A stretch of 64,000 nt of DNA from contig NC_037590.1 of NCBI RefSeq assembly GCF_003073045.1, positions 10,869,042-10,933,041 on the forward strand, given 5' to 3'. The notes under the pieces were generated by a model, which was not told the origin of the DNA, made no database searches, and saw only the letters and a list, made by a program, of their open reading frames with translations. Numbering within the stretch: the first letter of the stretch is position 1; each line of letters starts with the position of its first letter. The stretch comes from Pomacea canaliculata (Eukaryota > Mollusca > Gastropoda > Architaenioglossa > Ampullariidae). Shown here piece by piece: positions 1-12,100 of this stretch. Made by a program: the position numbers and the translations under genes.

Positions 1-343
1 AAAATTTCTAATTTATTTTAAATGTTATCATCAAAATATTAACAAGGATTGACATTTTAACTTTTATTCACAGTATAACTGAATTAAAATAAAATATTAT
101 TCAATTCCTGACACAAGACACAATTTTCATTCTCCATTTCCACGCAACTGGGAAAGAATGGTTACAGAAAAACAAATGTCCATCGAACAAACCTTAGGTA
201 TTATACAGATATTAAAAATTTTATGTAACATACAATCTCAAATTCAACCAGGTCACCCAAATACCATTATTTTTAAAAGCCTCTCCCCATTTTAAAATAA
301 TCCACAAAACTTATTTTTCTCTTGAGCACAAAATAATACAAAC

Positions 344-3300
344 CAGCCTCTACAATGGCAGGCTTGTTACTGGGACAGACGGACAGTACTTTCAGAACAC
401 GCGAGGTAGTCCATAGGAGTTTTTCATATGTGTATGACTTCATGATGCGCACCAGTTCTGCTGGTCCTCCACTTGCAAGGATTATGAGCTGATGAGCGAA
501 GGTTAATAGTTATTAAAAAAAAAAAACAGGGGGTAAGGGAGGAGAATAAGATCGTTTTAATACTGCATATTACTGAATTTATATTGGATAGTATTAGCTT
601 ACAATCCAGCTTACCTATTTTTGTTGTGGCAAGACAGTATGTATTTAAATGCCATTCTCATTCCATATCTTCTCAACCTGCATTACCAATTACAGTATCA
701 TGTTTACAATTTTCATATTGATGAACTATAGACAATATTCTACATCCATGGCTTTTGTTGTGACTTGCCCACATTGGCTACACACGTTATGTTTAACCCT
801 GCACATAACTATTTCGCAGGATTCATTTTACACAGAACTTTTGTTCCAATCGATTCACAGTGACTACATACCTTGCTTTCTTGGTTGCCATATGCCAAAA
901 TTTGCAGGCAATCAGTGGTAATTGCCAAAAATTTAACATTGTTATTTCTTTGCAGTAATGCCACCATTTTCTGCAGACCACCAGCCAATCGAACAGCCAT
1001 CTTTGAGCCCTCTTGATGCAAAAGCAAATTGTGCAGTGTTGTAATTGCATAAAACAGAACAGATTCCATTGGTGAGCTGCAAAAGCAAAAATGTGAAATG
1101 ATTTGGTTTTAATTTCAAGAAGATAAAAAATAATACAAATTATATCCTAGCCCTCTTTTATGAAACTTTGTAAACGGAGGAAGCTAACAAAACCTAACTG
1201 CTTTAGGTAAGGTAAGATGTTCTTTTGCAACACCACCTATCAGGTGTGACCACGTATTCAAAAAAAAAAAAAAAGCCATTTACAGCTAAAATCTTTCTGT
1301 TTGTGCCTTACATTTAAGGTCAGGAGGATACTATTAAAGTTAAACATCCTTTTATCTTTTAACATATGTTTGGAATATTTTTAAGGATGGCTTTTCGTCA
1401 CATACCAGTCCATGCCTCCTGTGTTTTTCAGAGGGTTTAACCTTTTGGTGGCTCGTGGACTGAAGGTGTATGTTGAATGTATGAAAACATTAAATGGAAA
1501 GTGTTAACAGTGACAGAAAGTGTGTAGTGAACACAGATCACAGGTAGGTTTTGGCCGGTAAGTGTTGTGAAATTTTACACAGGCCCAAGATACCGAGAAA
1601 GGAAGAGTGACATTTCTGTGTAGTGAAAGGTACAGTCGATCGACGTTGGATACGGAAGTAGACGAGGCATGACATCATTCTGTGTATTACTTCTGGAATT
1701 GTATTAGAACTTACGTAAGTTGGAGGTTGTAAACATATGAGAAAGATCTATGAATTGAAGAATATACTTTAGACATTGTAGTATAGTGTAACCTCGAATT
1801 ACACGTTTTAAGTGTATGGACTGAAAGAGTTGGAGCTCTACTGGATGAAGAAGAACCGCCTCCCAGGAGCTGTGATCAATGGGAGTTTGGTTCAGTATTC
1901 AGCAGCAGTGGGCTAGGAGCTCCGTGCTGTCACTGTGGATTACCTCCCCTGCGACCCCAGGAACCGCCTGACCAACACAGCCAGTGTGTATGTTATTCGT
2001 GTTTGGATTATAGTTTGCGGGACATGTGGAGAGATTGCCAACAACCCCAAGAGGGACAAGAAACTGTAAGTAAAGTACTCAATGATTGCTGGTGCGATTA
2101 TACACTAGATAATAGAATTGGAAATTTTTTTTTGACGTAAAGAACTGTGTGAGGCATTTTCCATTCATAGATAATAAGAGTTGAGATTACAAGTTATATT
2201 ACGATTACGAGTTATTTGATTAAGTGTGACTGATCGGGGAAGGCCCTGAATTGTAAATATTGTATGTATCGTGAGCGATCCATTTGCCGCCCTTAGATTA
2301 ACAAGTTTCACTTAGACTCTATGCACCCTTACTTTTTTTGAATGATTTTGCTGCTCATCACCACAATTACTAAAAGGTTGACATTTTTATTGTTCAATAC
2401 CACAGAACTAATTTTACTTAAACTTCAACTCTATTCACAACATCGATGCTACTGTTAGAATTCAAGTCTCCACTTCTATGTAATGGGGAACAAATTGTTC
2501 TAAAAAACAAAAATCCAGTGGAAAAGTTTTATACTTTGTTCGCTGCAAAAGCAGGATAGGGAAAAAGCTCCAGAAATGTCAAATTCAACCAGGTCATCCC
2601 CAAACCACTACTTTCTCTATCTCTCATCACCTTAAACCTGTTTTAACATTTAATGCTTATGATGCCTAGAAAAAATGTGGATCTCTGTAGAATGCAGTAC
2701 ATACCTAAGAAGCTTGACAAGTGCAGGGATTCCACCAGACTTGAAGATGGCAAGCAGACCCTGACGATGGTGTGAAAGGTTGTGCAAGGTACCTGCTGCA
2801 CAGCGTGTGGTTTCAATATCTTCTGTGTTGGCCATTGCACGGATAAGAGCTGCTACCATCTGAGGGGAGTTCATTATAGCATGACGGCTAGCTTCTTTCT
2901 TAGACAACTGGTGCACCATCATTGCTGCCTGGTAGACTACAACCTGATCTTCATCATTCAGCAGTTTGATCAACTCGGGGATGGCTCTTGTAGCCAGGTC
3001 AGCATCATCCTAAAATCAAGTTTAAACTTCATAAACATGAACCATACCTCTTTCAACAACCATGGCTTGAAAGCATATTACAGTGTAAGTTTGATTATAG
3101 AAATTATGAACACTGATAAAATGATAGACCACATAGACATATTGAAGATAAGTCAGACAATTTAAAAATTTGAACTGTTCTGCAATTCAAATAATTATTA
3201 TTTTTTTAATTCAATAACAAAATCTGCTAACAGCTAAGCTAGAATGCCAACCTGATAGTTGATAAGGTTGACAACAGCATGTTTTAGCATCTGCGAGGGC

Positions 3301-5795
3301 TCTGCAAGTCGCTGAACTGCAGTTGGTTGGTCTGGATGTACTTGGGTGGATGGGATCTGAACTCCTTCTGGCAACGTCTCAGGAAACATGGCTGCACGGA
3401 CACGCTGGGATCGGGTCTGGTTTAACTGCTGGTTGATATCTGATACAAAATGTAAAAAAAGGAAAATATTTAGACTATTTTAATCTTTGAAAAATCCTTG
3501 CTTTCATAAAGGTTAGGTCCTTAAATAACTCGAACATTACAAATTTTCACACATAAAACATCTACCCCAATTTTTCTCCTTGTTCTTGAATGGTTAAATC
3601 TAATTTCCCTACCAAATGAAATGTCTACCAGGCTCTCCATCAAAATTCCAAAACACAGAAAGCCAGATGCAAAAAGTAAGCATTTTAAGTTATGCCTGAA
3701 ATTTGTGTTTGCAGAAAAAAGGATCACCACTTTACCCCCCCCCCCCAAAAATAAAGAAAAAGCAAAAACAAAAACAAAACCTGGGCACCAGTTCATGTCT
3801 AAGCTGTATGTCGCTAATAATGTAAAATTGTTAAAGACAATTAAGCTTTAAATCACATACCTTCCACTTGTTCAGGCTGAGGTGGATACTGATCAGCCAG
3901 TCCCCAATCAAACATCATCTTGGCTGGATCCATATCGCCATCCTCAAGTTCTTCACCATGACCCTTGCTGCTAATGGAAGGTGCCTAAACACAAAACCAA
4001 ACTAGAGCATACAGTACTGTTTTGCTGTGGCATTTTTTTTTTTGGCACAGTATCAATAAAATAAAAAAATATATACTGAAGAGTGAAAAGAGACTGCAAA
4101 AGAAACTAATTTATGTTTATTTCCTAAAAATACCCCCATCCCCCCCCCAAAAAAAAACTATAAAAGGGCAGGTCTTTTAGACATTTGACATGGAAAAAGT
4201 ACCTGGCATAAAATAGGTAAATTTATTAAATTGTTGATGACTGCAAACGACGCACTATGTTTTTCAACTGCGACTGCATGTTGCTTAGTTTATTGCTTAC
4301 ATGAGCTCTCAACAAAGACAAATTTCTGTCTGTTGTAAAAGTTTATATTCACAAAGAAGCAAATGCCTGTTACCCTGATTATTATTAGCCATGCATTTTT
4401 TGAAGGCTTAACATGTCTCAAATTTTTTTTTTTAATGTTTCACAGGATATCGCTGATCTATTTTGCCCTTGAGTGAGATTTCAAAAAAATAGTTTTACTG
4501 CACTTGTCTCGCTACTGGTTGCCATGGAAATGATAACAAACATGGCGCCAAAACAAAAAAAAAAAACCTCCTTGGGGAGTATAACCTATTCATGGAATCT
4601 AGACATACATCGAGTGCACCAGAATTTCAGCAGTTGCTCATATTCTGTTCTTCTGTATACTATGATGATTTTATGGATTATCTTTGCGTGGAACCTTCTA
4701 TCAACCTTGATCTAGCCTTTGTTTGAAAGGCAATTGAAAGCTCTATCTCACGATATGCAAGTGTGTTGCTATGTCCCAAATATTTTCTATTCTTGCTAAT
4801 TCTGAGTTCGGCAAAAGCAAATATGAAATCAGTCACTGTTTTCAGTGACAAAATATACATATTTCTAGATGGTTTTATGAAAAACCACCAGGAGAGTGGA
4901 AAGAAGACACGTTGAACATTCATAATCTCAAAATGGCTCTAAATTAAATTTCTGTCACTTGAAGGGGACATGTTAGGCCTTAAACCCTCATTTACTCTAT
5001 GAATGAGCAAACTAATTTTGACCTATAAAGTGTTAGAATTCTTGAATGGTCTATCCCACTTACCTGTGTGGTAGCCCCTGAGTGAATTCCAGAATCCGCC
5101 ATATACTGATTCTGCTGCCACATCATGGTCTGCTGTTGTTTATTGTCAACGGGCATGTCTGACAGGTCCATATAGTTACTACCACTGGGTCCCACTAAAG
5201 ATATAATACAGCATGTCATAAATCAAGATAAATGACACTTCTAATCAAACAGCCAATATGCACACCCATGACAATATCCTCTATAAAGGAAAATAGTCAA
5301 CATAAATAGACCGAAACTTAAGTAAAACTGACTACAGGCAGTCCTCAGGTTATGTCAGCCCCAAGTTACGACACATTTCCCATTTACTGTATAAAGCCTT
5401 GTTTCGACAGTGGTTTTGCATCGTAACTTGAACTTTGTGTTTTATTTCATTACTAAACATATTTTGTATGTGTTTTTTGATAATTACTGTGTTAGGATAG
5501 GATAAGTGCTGACAGTATGTTAGCTATGTACAGTATGCACGTATGTTATGACTTACAGCGAAATTCGGTTTACAATGTGACGTAGGAGCGGAATGCTGTA
5601 AGTTGAGGACTGCCTGTACCTTTCATGATGACTAATATTTTGTGAGAAAATGCAACTTATTTCACACCACGCACAACACCCTTTTTAAAAAAAGTGTTGT
5701 CTTAGTATTGTATTTATTGCAATCAGGCTGTACGAACTCCTGTACTTACTAGTCCTTGCTGGGCCACCAGAGGCACTCATCTGATAGCTGCTCAT
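344..5795 (-). CDS. CTNNB1: Beta-catenin (armadillo), N-terminal half, 7 coding exons, partial
   Basis: Beta-catenin links cadherins to alpha-catenin at the membrane and, in the nucleus, co-activates TCF/LEF in Wnt signalling. Coding exons in transcription order: 5795-5750, 5194-5064, 3984-3861, 3439-3252, 3009-2705, 1076-872, 488-344; all have GT-AG borders and phases join without a break, giving about 381 residues. The start at 5795 is the first ATG, followed by SSYQM. The GSK3/CK1/beta-TrCP degron [10 protein letters not shown] is intact at residues 49-58 (S50, S54, T58, with S62 as the CK1 priming site). Armadillo repeats follow, e.g. [15 protein letters not shown] and [18 protein letters not shown], and the sequence ends in the [15 protein letters not shown] repeat, near repeat 6. 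The second half and C-terminal activation domain lie beyond position 1. The leader before the degron is longer than in vertebrates and unlike theirs. Identity is near certain. Confidence 0.97.
1787..2142 (+). other. Candidate antisense exon or mobile-element fragment in beta-catenin intron
   Basis: On the plus strand, inside the beta-catenin intron 1077-2704, one frame stays open for about 118 codons (stop before 1787, stop near 2140). It has no early ATG. The predicted peptide carries two CxxC pairs (CCHC, then CVCYSC about 25 residues later) and an Arg/Asp/Trp-rich end, and a strong donor GTAAGT lies at 2066-2071 after ...GQET. A possible acceptor (TTTTAAG) stands at 1806-1812. Composition is more GC-rich and codon-like than the flanks. 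It may be an exon of a nested gene, part of a mobile element, or chance. I recognise no family. Confidence 0.3.
5335..5616. mobile_element. Non-autonomous pogo/Tigger-like MITE
   Basis: A 282-bp element has inverted ends: CAGGCAGTCCTCA at the left and its complement TGAGGACTGCCTG at the right, with further loose complementarity inside. It is flanked on both sides by TA (5333-5334 and 5617-5618), the target duplication of the Tc1/mariner/pogo superfamily. It has no coding capacity. It lies in a beta-catenin intron (5195-5749). Confidence 0.85.
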
Positions 5796-6309
5796 TGTTG
5801 ATTTACTGTTTGGGTATCCACTTCCTCAATCTGTCGGCATGATACAAAGCAAACTACAGGTACCTATGAAATTTTCTTCTACAAAAAATATTTATAGTAT
5901 ACTTCTGATAATATTTACTCATAATGTTTAGATATGCTTCATTAAGACTGCTGCTATTTTTGTAATGATGAAACGGGCGAGTCACTAACCAGCTCAGGCT
6001 GGGCGGGGAAACAAATACACTGAAACACAGGAAGTACAGCCGTCGTAGGCTTGTAACAAATTTATATTTCAGATACATAATGCTACTTTACAGGCTTATT
6101 ATCCAATGAATTCAGACACAATAATGTTATAATCAATGCTAGCTTTATAAACCAAGATAAGCGTTTTAACGCAGGAATGAAATGCAATAGGTGTTTAGAT
6201 ACCGATCAAGCTGCTCTAACGCTACAGTGCTTACGGGAAATTCACCCTCAACATTCCACATACTAGACACCACTAATAACGAGTATGAAATCCAGTTTTG
6301 AGGACTCAC

Positions 6310-6420
6310 CGAAAGCTTGTCCCCAGTGGGACTCGACGAACTGCTTCGAAACACTCTCGATCACGGTCAGCTTGGTTACAACTGATCGAATCGCTCCTGT
6401 CTAGCCCTCTGACTCTTTTC
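6310..6420 (-). other. Beta-catenin 5' UTR exon (non-coding first exon)
   Basis: A strong splice donor read on the minus strand (TTTCG|GTGAGT, donor GT at 6309-6308) ends a GC-richer stretch with no long frame. The next acceptor (CCGACAG) opens the exon at 5830, 35 bases ahead of the start codon. The transcription start was not located; the upper limit 6420 is a guess from where base composition changes. A YY1-like CCAAGATGGCG stands at 6428-6438. Confidence 0.5.
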
Positions 6421-8040
6421 AAAAATTCCAAGATGGCGATTCAGCAATCAGCGTATGAATAAAGACGCACCTGTTCAGGCAAAACAAAATAGTTCCTAAC
6501 ACGCTAAAGTATAAATTCTGTACAATGATTTAATTTAAGTTACAGTGCGCAAAAAGACAAGGAAATTATCAACTCGAAGTGCAAAAAAGACACAAAATCA
6601 AACAAGTTTATCACTTTTTTTCCCCACTTGTACAGCCGAGGTGACGGAGTGGAATGCGCCGTGACGCTTGAGTACCCGGCGATAAGGCGTGGAACAAAGA
6701 AACTCCATACAGCGGAATCAAATGACTCAAGTCATCGAAACTCGAGAAGGTGGCCGTTAAAAAGCAGTCATCGCATAAATATTTCCTAGTTTATCACGCT
6801 TAAGAGAACGGAAAATTAAATGTCTCATAGCTGTGTACATATTCTTGTTTAGATCGATTAAGTCGCTGAACTCCCGCCCCTACCCTCGTGCGTATACAGA
6901 TCGACAGATTGAGCAAAAAACAAAAAGGGAGAAAGCAATCAAACCATGACAATTGAAGTCAAAAGCGATCTCAATCAAATCAACTTTTTGTATAATTATA
7001 AATGTTTAAAAAGTTAATATCTATATAGTACCCAGTGGGTATATATAGTGAAGGCATAAATTAAGTGGTTCACCGGTTCTAGTGCATGGCATGGTAACTG
7101 ACCGGATTTATGCTGGACAGCTGGGTTGGCAGCGAGGGCGAGTTTTACAGCGACAGCCAGAGCAAATGGACCTATCGCTGCTGATTAACCATAGGGTTGC
7201 TTAATTTAAAATATCTGCATCACCCGCTGTAAAATTTAAACTACCTTCACTTTATAATTCTTGAGTATCTGCCCCCCACCCACCACCACCCACCACCACC
7301 TTTTATTCTTATTCCACTGCGATACATACACATATACATGTTGACTACTGTGAATATGTTCTCTCTCTCTTTTATATATATACACACACAGCAATAGTAA
7401 ATATACACTAATTGGTGCACTTATAGTCACCTCAGGCTAATACTATGTACAACACACACACGGTCAGTATAGGGAATGGCACGTGGAATGATCAAATAAG
7501 TTGCGGTGACGAATCGTTTTGAGATCGCCTATCTGTGGCCGGACTGCAAGAGTGAGAACTCGCGTGCCAACACATGATCAAGAATCGAGGATATAAAGGG
7601 ATACTTTCCTAAGCCATTGCTGATTTCTTAATTAAGACTTGTACCGATGATCTCGGAACGGATATCAACAATAATGGAGACAAGGGTGTTCCTGTTCCCT
7701 AGTGAGAGGTTGTGGTATCTAGAGATGAAAAAAGTGATGAGACTTTCAATGAAGGACTAATATGAAGTACAAGTCTCGGTGTGTGAACGTGTGTGTATTG
7801 TGTGTGAGCGTGTGCTCTCTCGCCGTGTGTGTGTGTAGTGTGCAATAAGGTCGCGTAAGCTAATGTGCCAGCATAAGTAAAATCGACATTATTCACCGCT
7901 GTTTGCATTGTTTCTTTTATCTTTTAGGTTTAGGGAAGATAAATAAACATCGTGAAATAAAAATATTACTAAAATATTTCACGGGATACTATTTGATACT
8001 GCGTATTGTGCCCAAACTGCTTCTATTTTTATTGGTTACC
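6421..8040. other. Divergent intergenic region between beta-catenin and the RRM gene
   Basis: No reading frame with protein-like composition is seen. It holds a CCACC-rich tract (7264-7303), a short TA/CA microsatellite (7372-7390) and GT-rich sequence (7781-7840). The two flanking genes point away from each other, so this is their shared 5' region. Confidence 0.6.
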
Positions 8041-8111
8041 GTCCATTTTGGTAAAAGTTGACTTCCGGTAATGTAAATCTGTCTTTTAGCTATGACGCTT
8101 GGACTTTTCTG
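8041..8111 (+). promoter_or_regulatory. Promoter-proximal region and probable first exon of the RRM gene
   Basis: An ETS-type ACTTCCGG motif at 8061-8068 is followed by a consensus donor CTG|GTGAGT (GT at 8112-8113). Joining this exon to the acceptor at 9168-9169 would put a stop directly after the only short ATG frame, so the exon is most likely 5' UTR and translation starts in exon 2. The transcription start itself is not located. Confidence 0.4.
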
Positions 8112-8698
8112 GTGAGTGGATGCATACTACTAAATACTACACAAATATGTATACATGACACGCGGAATAGATTTTATTGTGGTTTGTAAGTACATGAATA
8201 ATTTAAATTAGCGGGGCTAGAAACACTTCATTGGTGTATTAGTTCGTGGGAGATGAGGAAACCATTGCCAGTGCGAGGACAGACTAATATTGTTAGAAGC
8301 GCCAGAAGTGGATATAGTAACAACAGCAGGATCTGTACATAATTATATATGTGGCACTTAATTGTTTAGTCGTCCTTCGTTACAACATATTTCATCGTGT
8401 GGCTATGCTTGCTTTTAGTCAAAACATGTGTGAAGAGAAATTAATAAAATGAAAAACTTCTACACGTCAGGGTTTATTTGTTAAAAATAAACATTGAAAA
8501 TTGTTTGAGCGCGTAAAAGTGCTGCAAAAGGTTATATGCCATGTTTAATGAATAAGAATATATTATAAACATATGCAAGCAACCGTGATCAAAGAAAGTG
8601 GACTACTACATATAACAGATTTAGTTACTATTTATTGCATCCTAGAACTTAAATCCAAATTTTAAAGTGATTTGTCTTTTCTGTTAATAATCAAATTA

Positions 8699-8874
8699 CA
8701 GTTGGATCTCGATAAGTCGAACTCAAAGGGACCCGAAAAAAAATTTGACTTAACGCAGTTTTCGAGGTAGGGAAAATGGCGTAATAGGCGCAGGTATTTG
8801 GCCGGGAACTAACAATTAATTCGATAAAGGGAGGTTTTCGACTTAGGGAAGGTCGACTTATCGAGGTCTGACTG
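8699..8874. mobile_element. Short pogo/Tigger-like MITE
   Basis: A 176-bp element has imperfect inverted ends (CAGTTGGATCTCGATAAGTC at the left; complement of CAGTCAGACCTCGATAAGTC at the right) with flanking TA duplications (8697-8698, 8875-8876). The CTCGATAAGTCGA core is typical of pogo/Tigger ends. It has no coding capacity and lies in intron 1 of the RRM gene. It is a different family from the element at 5335. Confidence 0.85.
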
Positions 8875-9181
8875 TATTGTTTTAGTAATAACAACAATGC
8901 AATCATAGCACATTTTTCAATCACCATGAGCAAGCTAAGCATGCTTTGGTATCTTAAAACATCAGTTTATAGACACTGTAGCTTAGTATTGTATATCTCC
9001 CTTTCTCCTCCCTCTTCCCCAGTAAAGGAAGGAGGCAGGGAGTAGGACCACCAGACATTTCTTCCTGTGAAAATCAGCTGCTTTTTTATGGATGGTGGTG
9101 GGGGGACATACCATAGGGAAAATCTTTTAAGTGATGCAGTTTCGCTTATTGCATTGTTTCATGTTACAGAAAGATGCAATG

Positions 9182-12100
9182 ATGGAAGAGGTATCAGATC
9201 TTGAATTAACAGAAATGGACACAAGCAATGATATGGAAGATATTGAAGGAGACATGGATGATTTTCCAGAAGAATGGATGGTATTAGATGATGCAGATGA
9301 CATAGAGGCAACAGAAGTTCATTCTAATCAGATATCTGAGCCTGATAATTCCAGCAAAAATATCAACACATCAGCAGAAAGCCATTCTTTGCTTAAAACA
9401 GACACTGTGACTCTGAAGACTGAAAATGTTCCAAAGAGTGATAAACAGTTTTCAGGTCAGCTTAGTGAAAAACAGCCTTCAGTCAAACAAAGTTCTGCAG
9501 TCTCCAAACCTTCAGCTACAAAGCCAGGAGTGGGAGCCTCAAATTCAGCAACAGCACCAACCTCAACATCAGGAACAGAAACTGCAGGAACCCCTAAGTT
9601 AGGAGAGATAGTACAAGCAGATATAAAACCAACAACTCAAACTCCCAAAAAGCCAGTAACAGTCGGGGGAGTGGCAAAAACTCCAAAGCAAGCACAGGCA
9701 ACTTTAATAACCTCAAAGTCAGCGGTGGTAGTTCCAAAAAAGCCACAGACCGCAAAGGGAGGAGGAACAGGCTCAGAGCTGTTAGAAACATCATCAACAA
9801 TCACAAAGTTAACCATGACAATTCCAGCAAAGGATACAACAGCAGCCTCAAAGCCAGTAATGGAAATAGCAGCCACTCTAGAGCAATCAGAAACAACAGC
9901 AGCTACCACAAAGTCAGCAGTAGAAATAAATCTAGCAGCAGTAGCCTCAAAGCCAGCAGTGGAAACGGCAGCCACTCCAGAGAAAACAGAAGCAGCTACA
10001 GCTACCACAAAGTCAGTAGTAGCAGTAAAGTCAGCAGCAGCAACTCCAAAGCCAGCAGTGATAAAGTCTGTAGAAGCAGTACTAACGACCCCAAAATCAA
10101 CAAAAACAATAGGAGCAGGTTCTGAGTCAAAAGAAATAGTGGCAACAACAATGCAGTCGACATCAAACCAGCAACAGTCACAAAGTCATCAGCAACAACC
10201 TCAAAGACAGCTAAAGCAACAACAGCAGCTGCAAAGCCAGCAGTTGCAAGACCAACAACTCCCAAATCGGAAGGAACAAAATTTACAACACTGAAGTCAA
10301 CAGAAAAGGTAGCATCAACATCAACGCAAATACCAACATCAACACAAACGGCAGCAAAACCTACATCACAAACGGCAGCAAAACCAACATCAGCACAAAC
10401 AGCAGCAAAACCAACAACACAAACAGCAGCAAAACCAACATCAACACAAACAGTAGCAAAACCATCAACACAAACAGTGGCAACATCAATGCAAAAAGCA
10501 GCAAAACCAACATCAACACCTGTAACAGCAAAACCAGTACCAACACAAACAGCAGAAAAACCAGCATTTACACCAGCAGCAACAAAGCTAACTCCAACAC
10601 AAGAAGTAACGACAGCAAAGTCCTCACAAACACCAGCAGTGCCAACTTCAGCACAAGTTTCTGCAGAAGCAGCAGCAAAACCTCTGTTAACACAAGCAAC
10701 AGCACCAAAGTCACCACAAACAGGGGCAAAGCTAGGAGAAACAACCTCGAAACAGTTACCTCCAGGTTCAACTAAAACTCAAGCACTAGCACCTAAGTCA
10801 GCAGCAACAATTTCAAAAGAAGGAACATCAGTATCCCCCACACCAAACTCAGTCCAACCCAAGCCTACAGCACAGAGTAAGCCTAAAGTGCAAACAAAGT
10901 CTGCTTCTTTAATAAAGCCACATACTACTAAGGTTCTTGCTGGATCCCCAGTTGTGTCCTCCCGCCCACCATTTGCAGCTAACACTATGGTAGCAGAAGA
11001 TTCTCCACTTCAGACTAATGAAAAGTCAGTTGTTCAAGCCAAACCTGTTGCAAAAGGTGAGGGTGAGTCCCAGACTTGTGTAGAAAAGATGGATGTTGAC
11101 AGTCAGCTGTGCCCTGACAATAAATTACAAACTCAGGCACCTGTTCTTTCAGATGCTAAAGACACCCAGAAAAGTTGTTCACCTGTGGGTATCATTGGTG
11201 CTATTAGCAACCCCTTAGACACTGGAAAACCTGAGCTGAGAGTTCCACCAGGTGTTAAAGTGACAGAAACACAGGTTAAAAATCCTGAAGCTTCTGAAGG
11301 CCCAGAATTTGGATCTCAGGGTGGCATCTCATCACAGCATTTGGGTGGGAATAAAAGTCACAGTAAAGAACTGGAGAAAGACATAGAGGGGAAAAAAGGA
11401 AGCTTTGGGCATTCATCCAGTATGTTCAAAGGATTAGGTGCCAGGAATTTATCATCTGAAAGAGGAAGGGAGAGAACCAGGTCAAAAGTAAGTGAAAATG
11501 ACAATTCAGATAGGAGATCAAGAGGGAGTCGATCTCCAGGAAGGGACAGAAACCAGCAAGATGAAGACGAAGTTTCCGAACGTAAAGGCAACAAAAGGGA
11601 AGATCGAAGGAGTGTCAGTAGTTTAGAAAATAAAAAAGGTGACAAGCTAAACAAATCAGAGAAAAGCAGCTCATCATTTAACAAAAAAACCAATGCAGCA
11701 TCTAAAAGTGACACAGAATTAAACAAAGAGAGCGCAGTGTTAAAGAAAAGTGACCTTGGAACAGATGTGGTGAAAGATGAAAGTGCCAAGATAGGGAAAA
11801 GCATCAGTGAGAGTGACACTACAAAGACTGGTGATGCCAGCAAAAAACATGGTACCACCACAAGGGAAGAGAAAGCCAAACAACCCACAAAGGAACTTGG
11901 AGCTGCAAAACCACAGGTCCTGTCCTGCCTATTTCCGAGGTCAAGAAGCTGGAAGAAGAGTTTGTTTCAAAATTCTTTGAGCTAAAATCAAGTCCTATGG
12001 AACAAGGTGAAATTATGTTTTCTTGTAATTAGTTATGTTTTAGGTAATGTGTGAGAACTTAAAAATTTCTTATTTTAAATACTCATTGTTGTGAAACATG

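Noticed and set aside
8092-8111. ATG at 8092 as the start of the RRM gene
   Set aside because: Splicing from the donor at 8112 to the acceptor at 9169 places TGA directly after it; the ATG at 9182 has a better context.
10142-10294. Gln-rich end (QQQQLQSQQLQ) of the first open frame of the RRM gene
   Set aside because: The neighbouring frame continues the Ala-Lys-Pro-Thr repeats without interruption, so the Gln-rich stretch is out-of-frame reading after a missing base.
9594-11888. Long minus-strand Leu/Val-rich open frames over the first big exon of the RRM gene
   Set aside because: They mirror the Lys/Thr/Ala-rich low-complexity coding strand; no motif or splice support.
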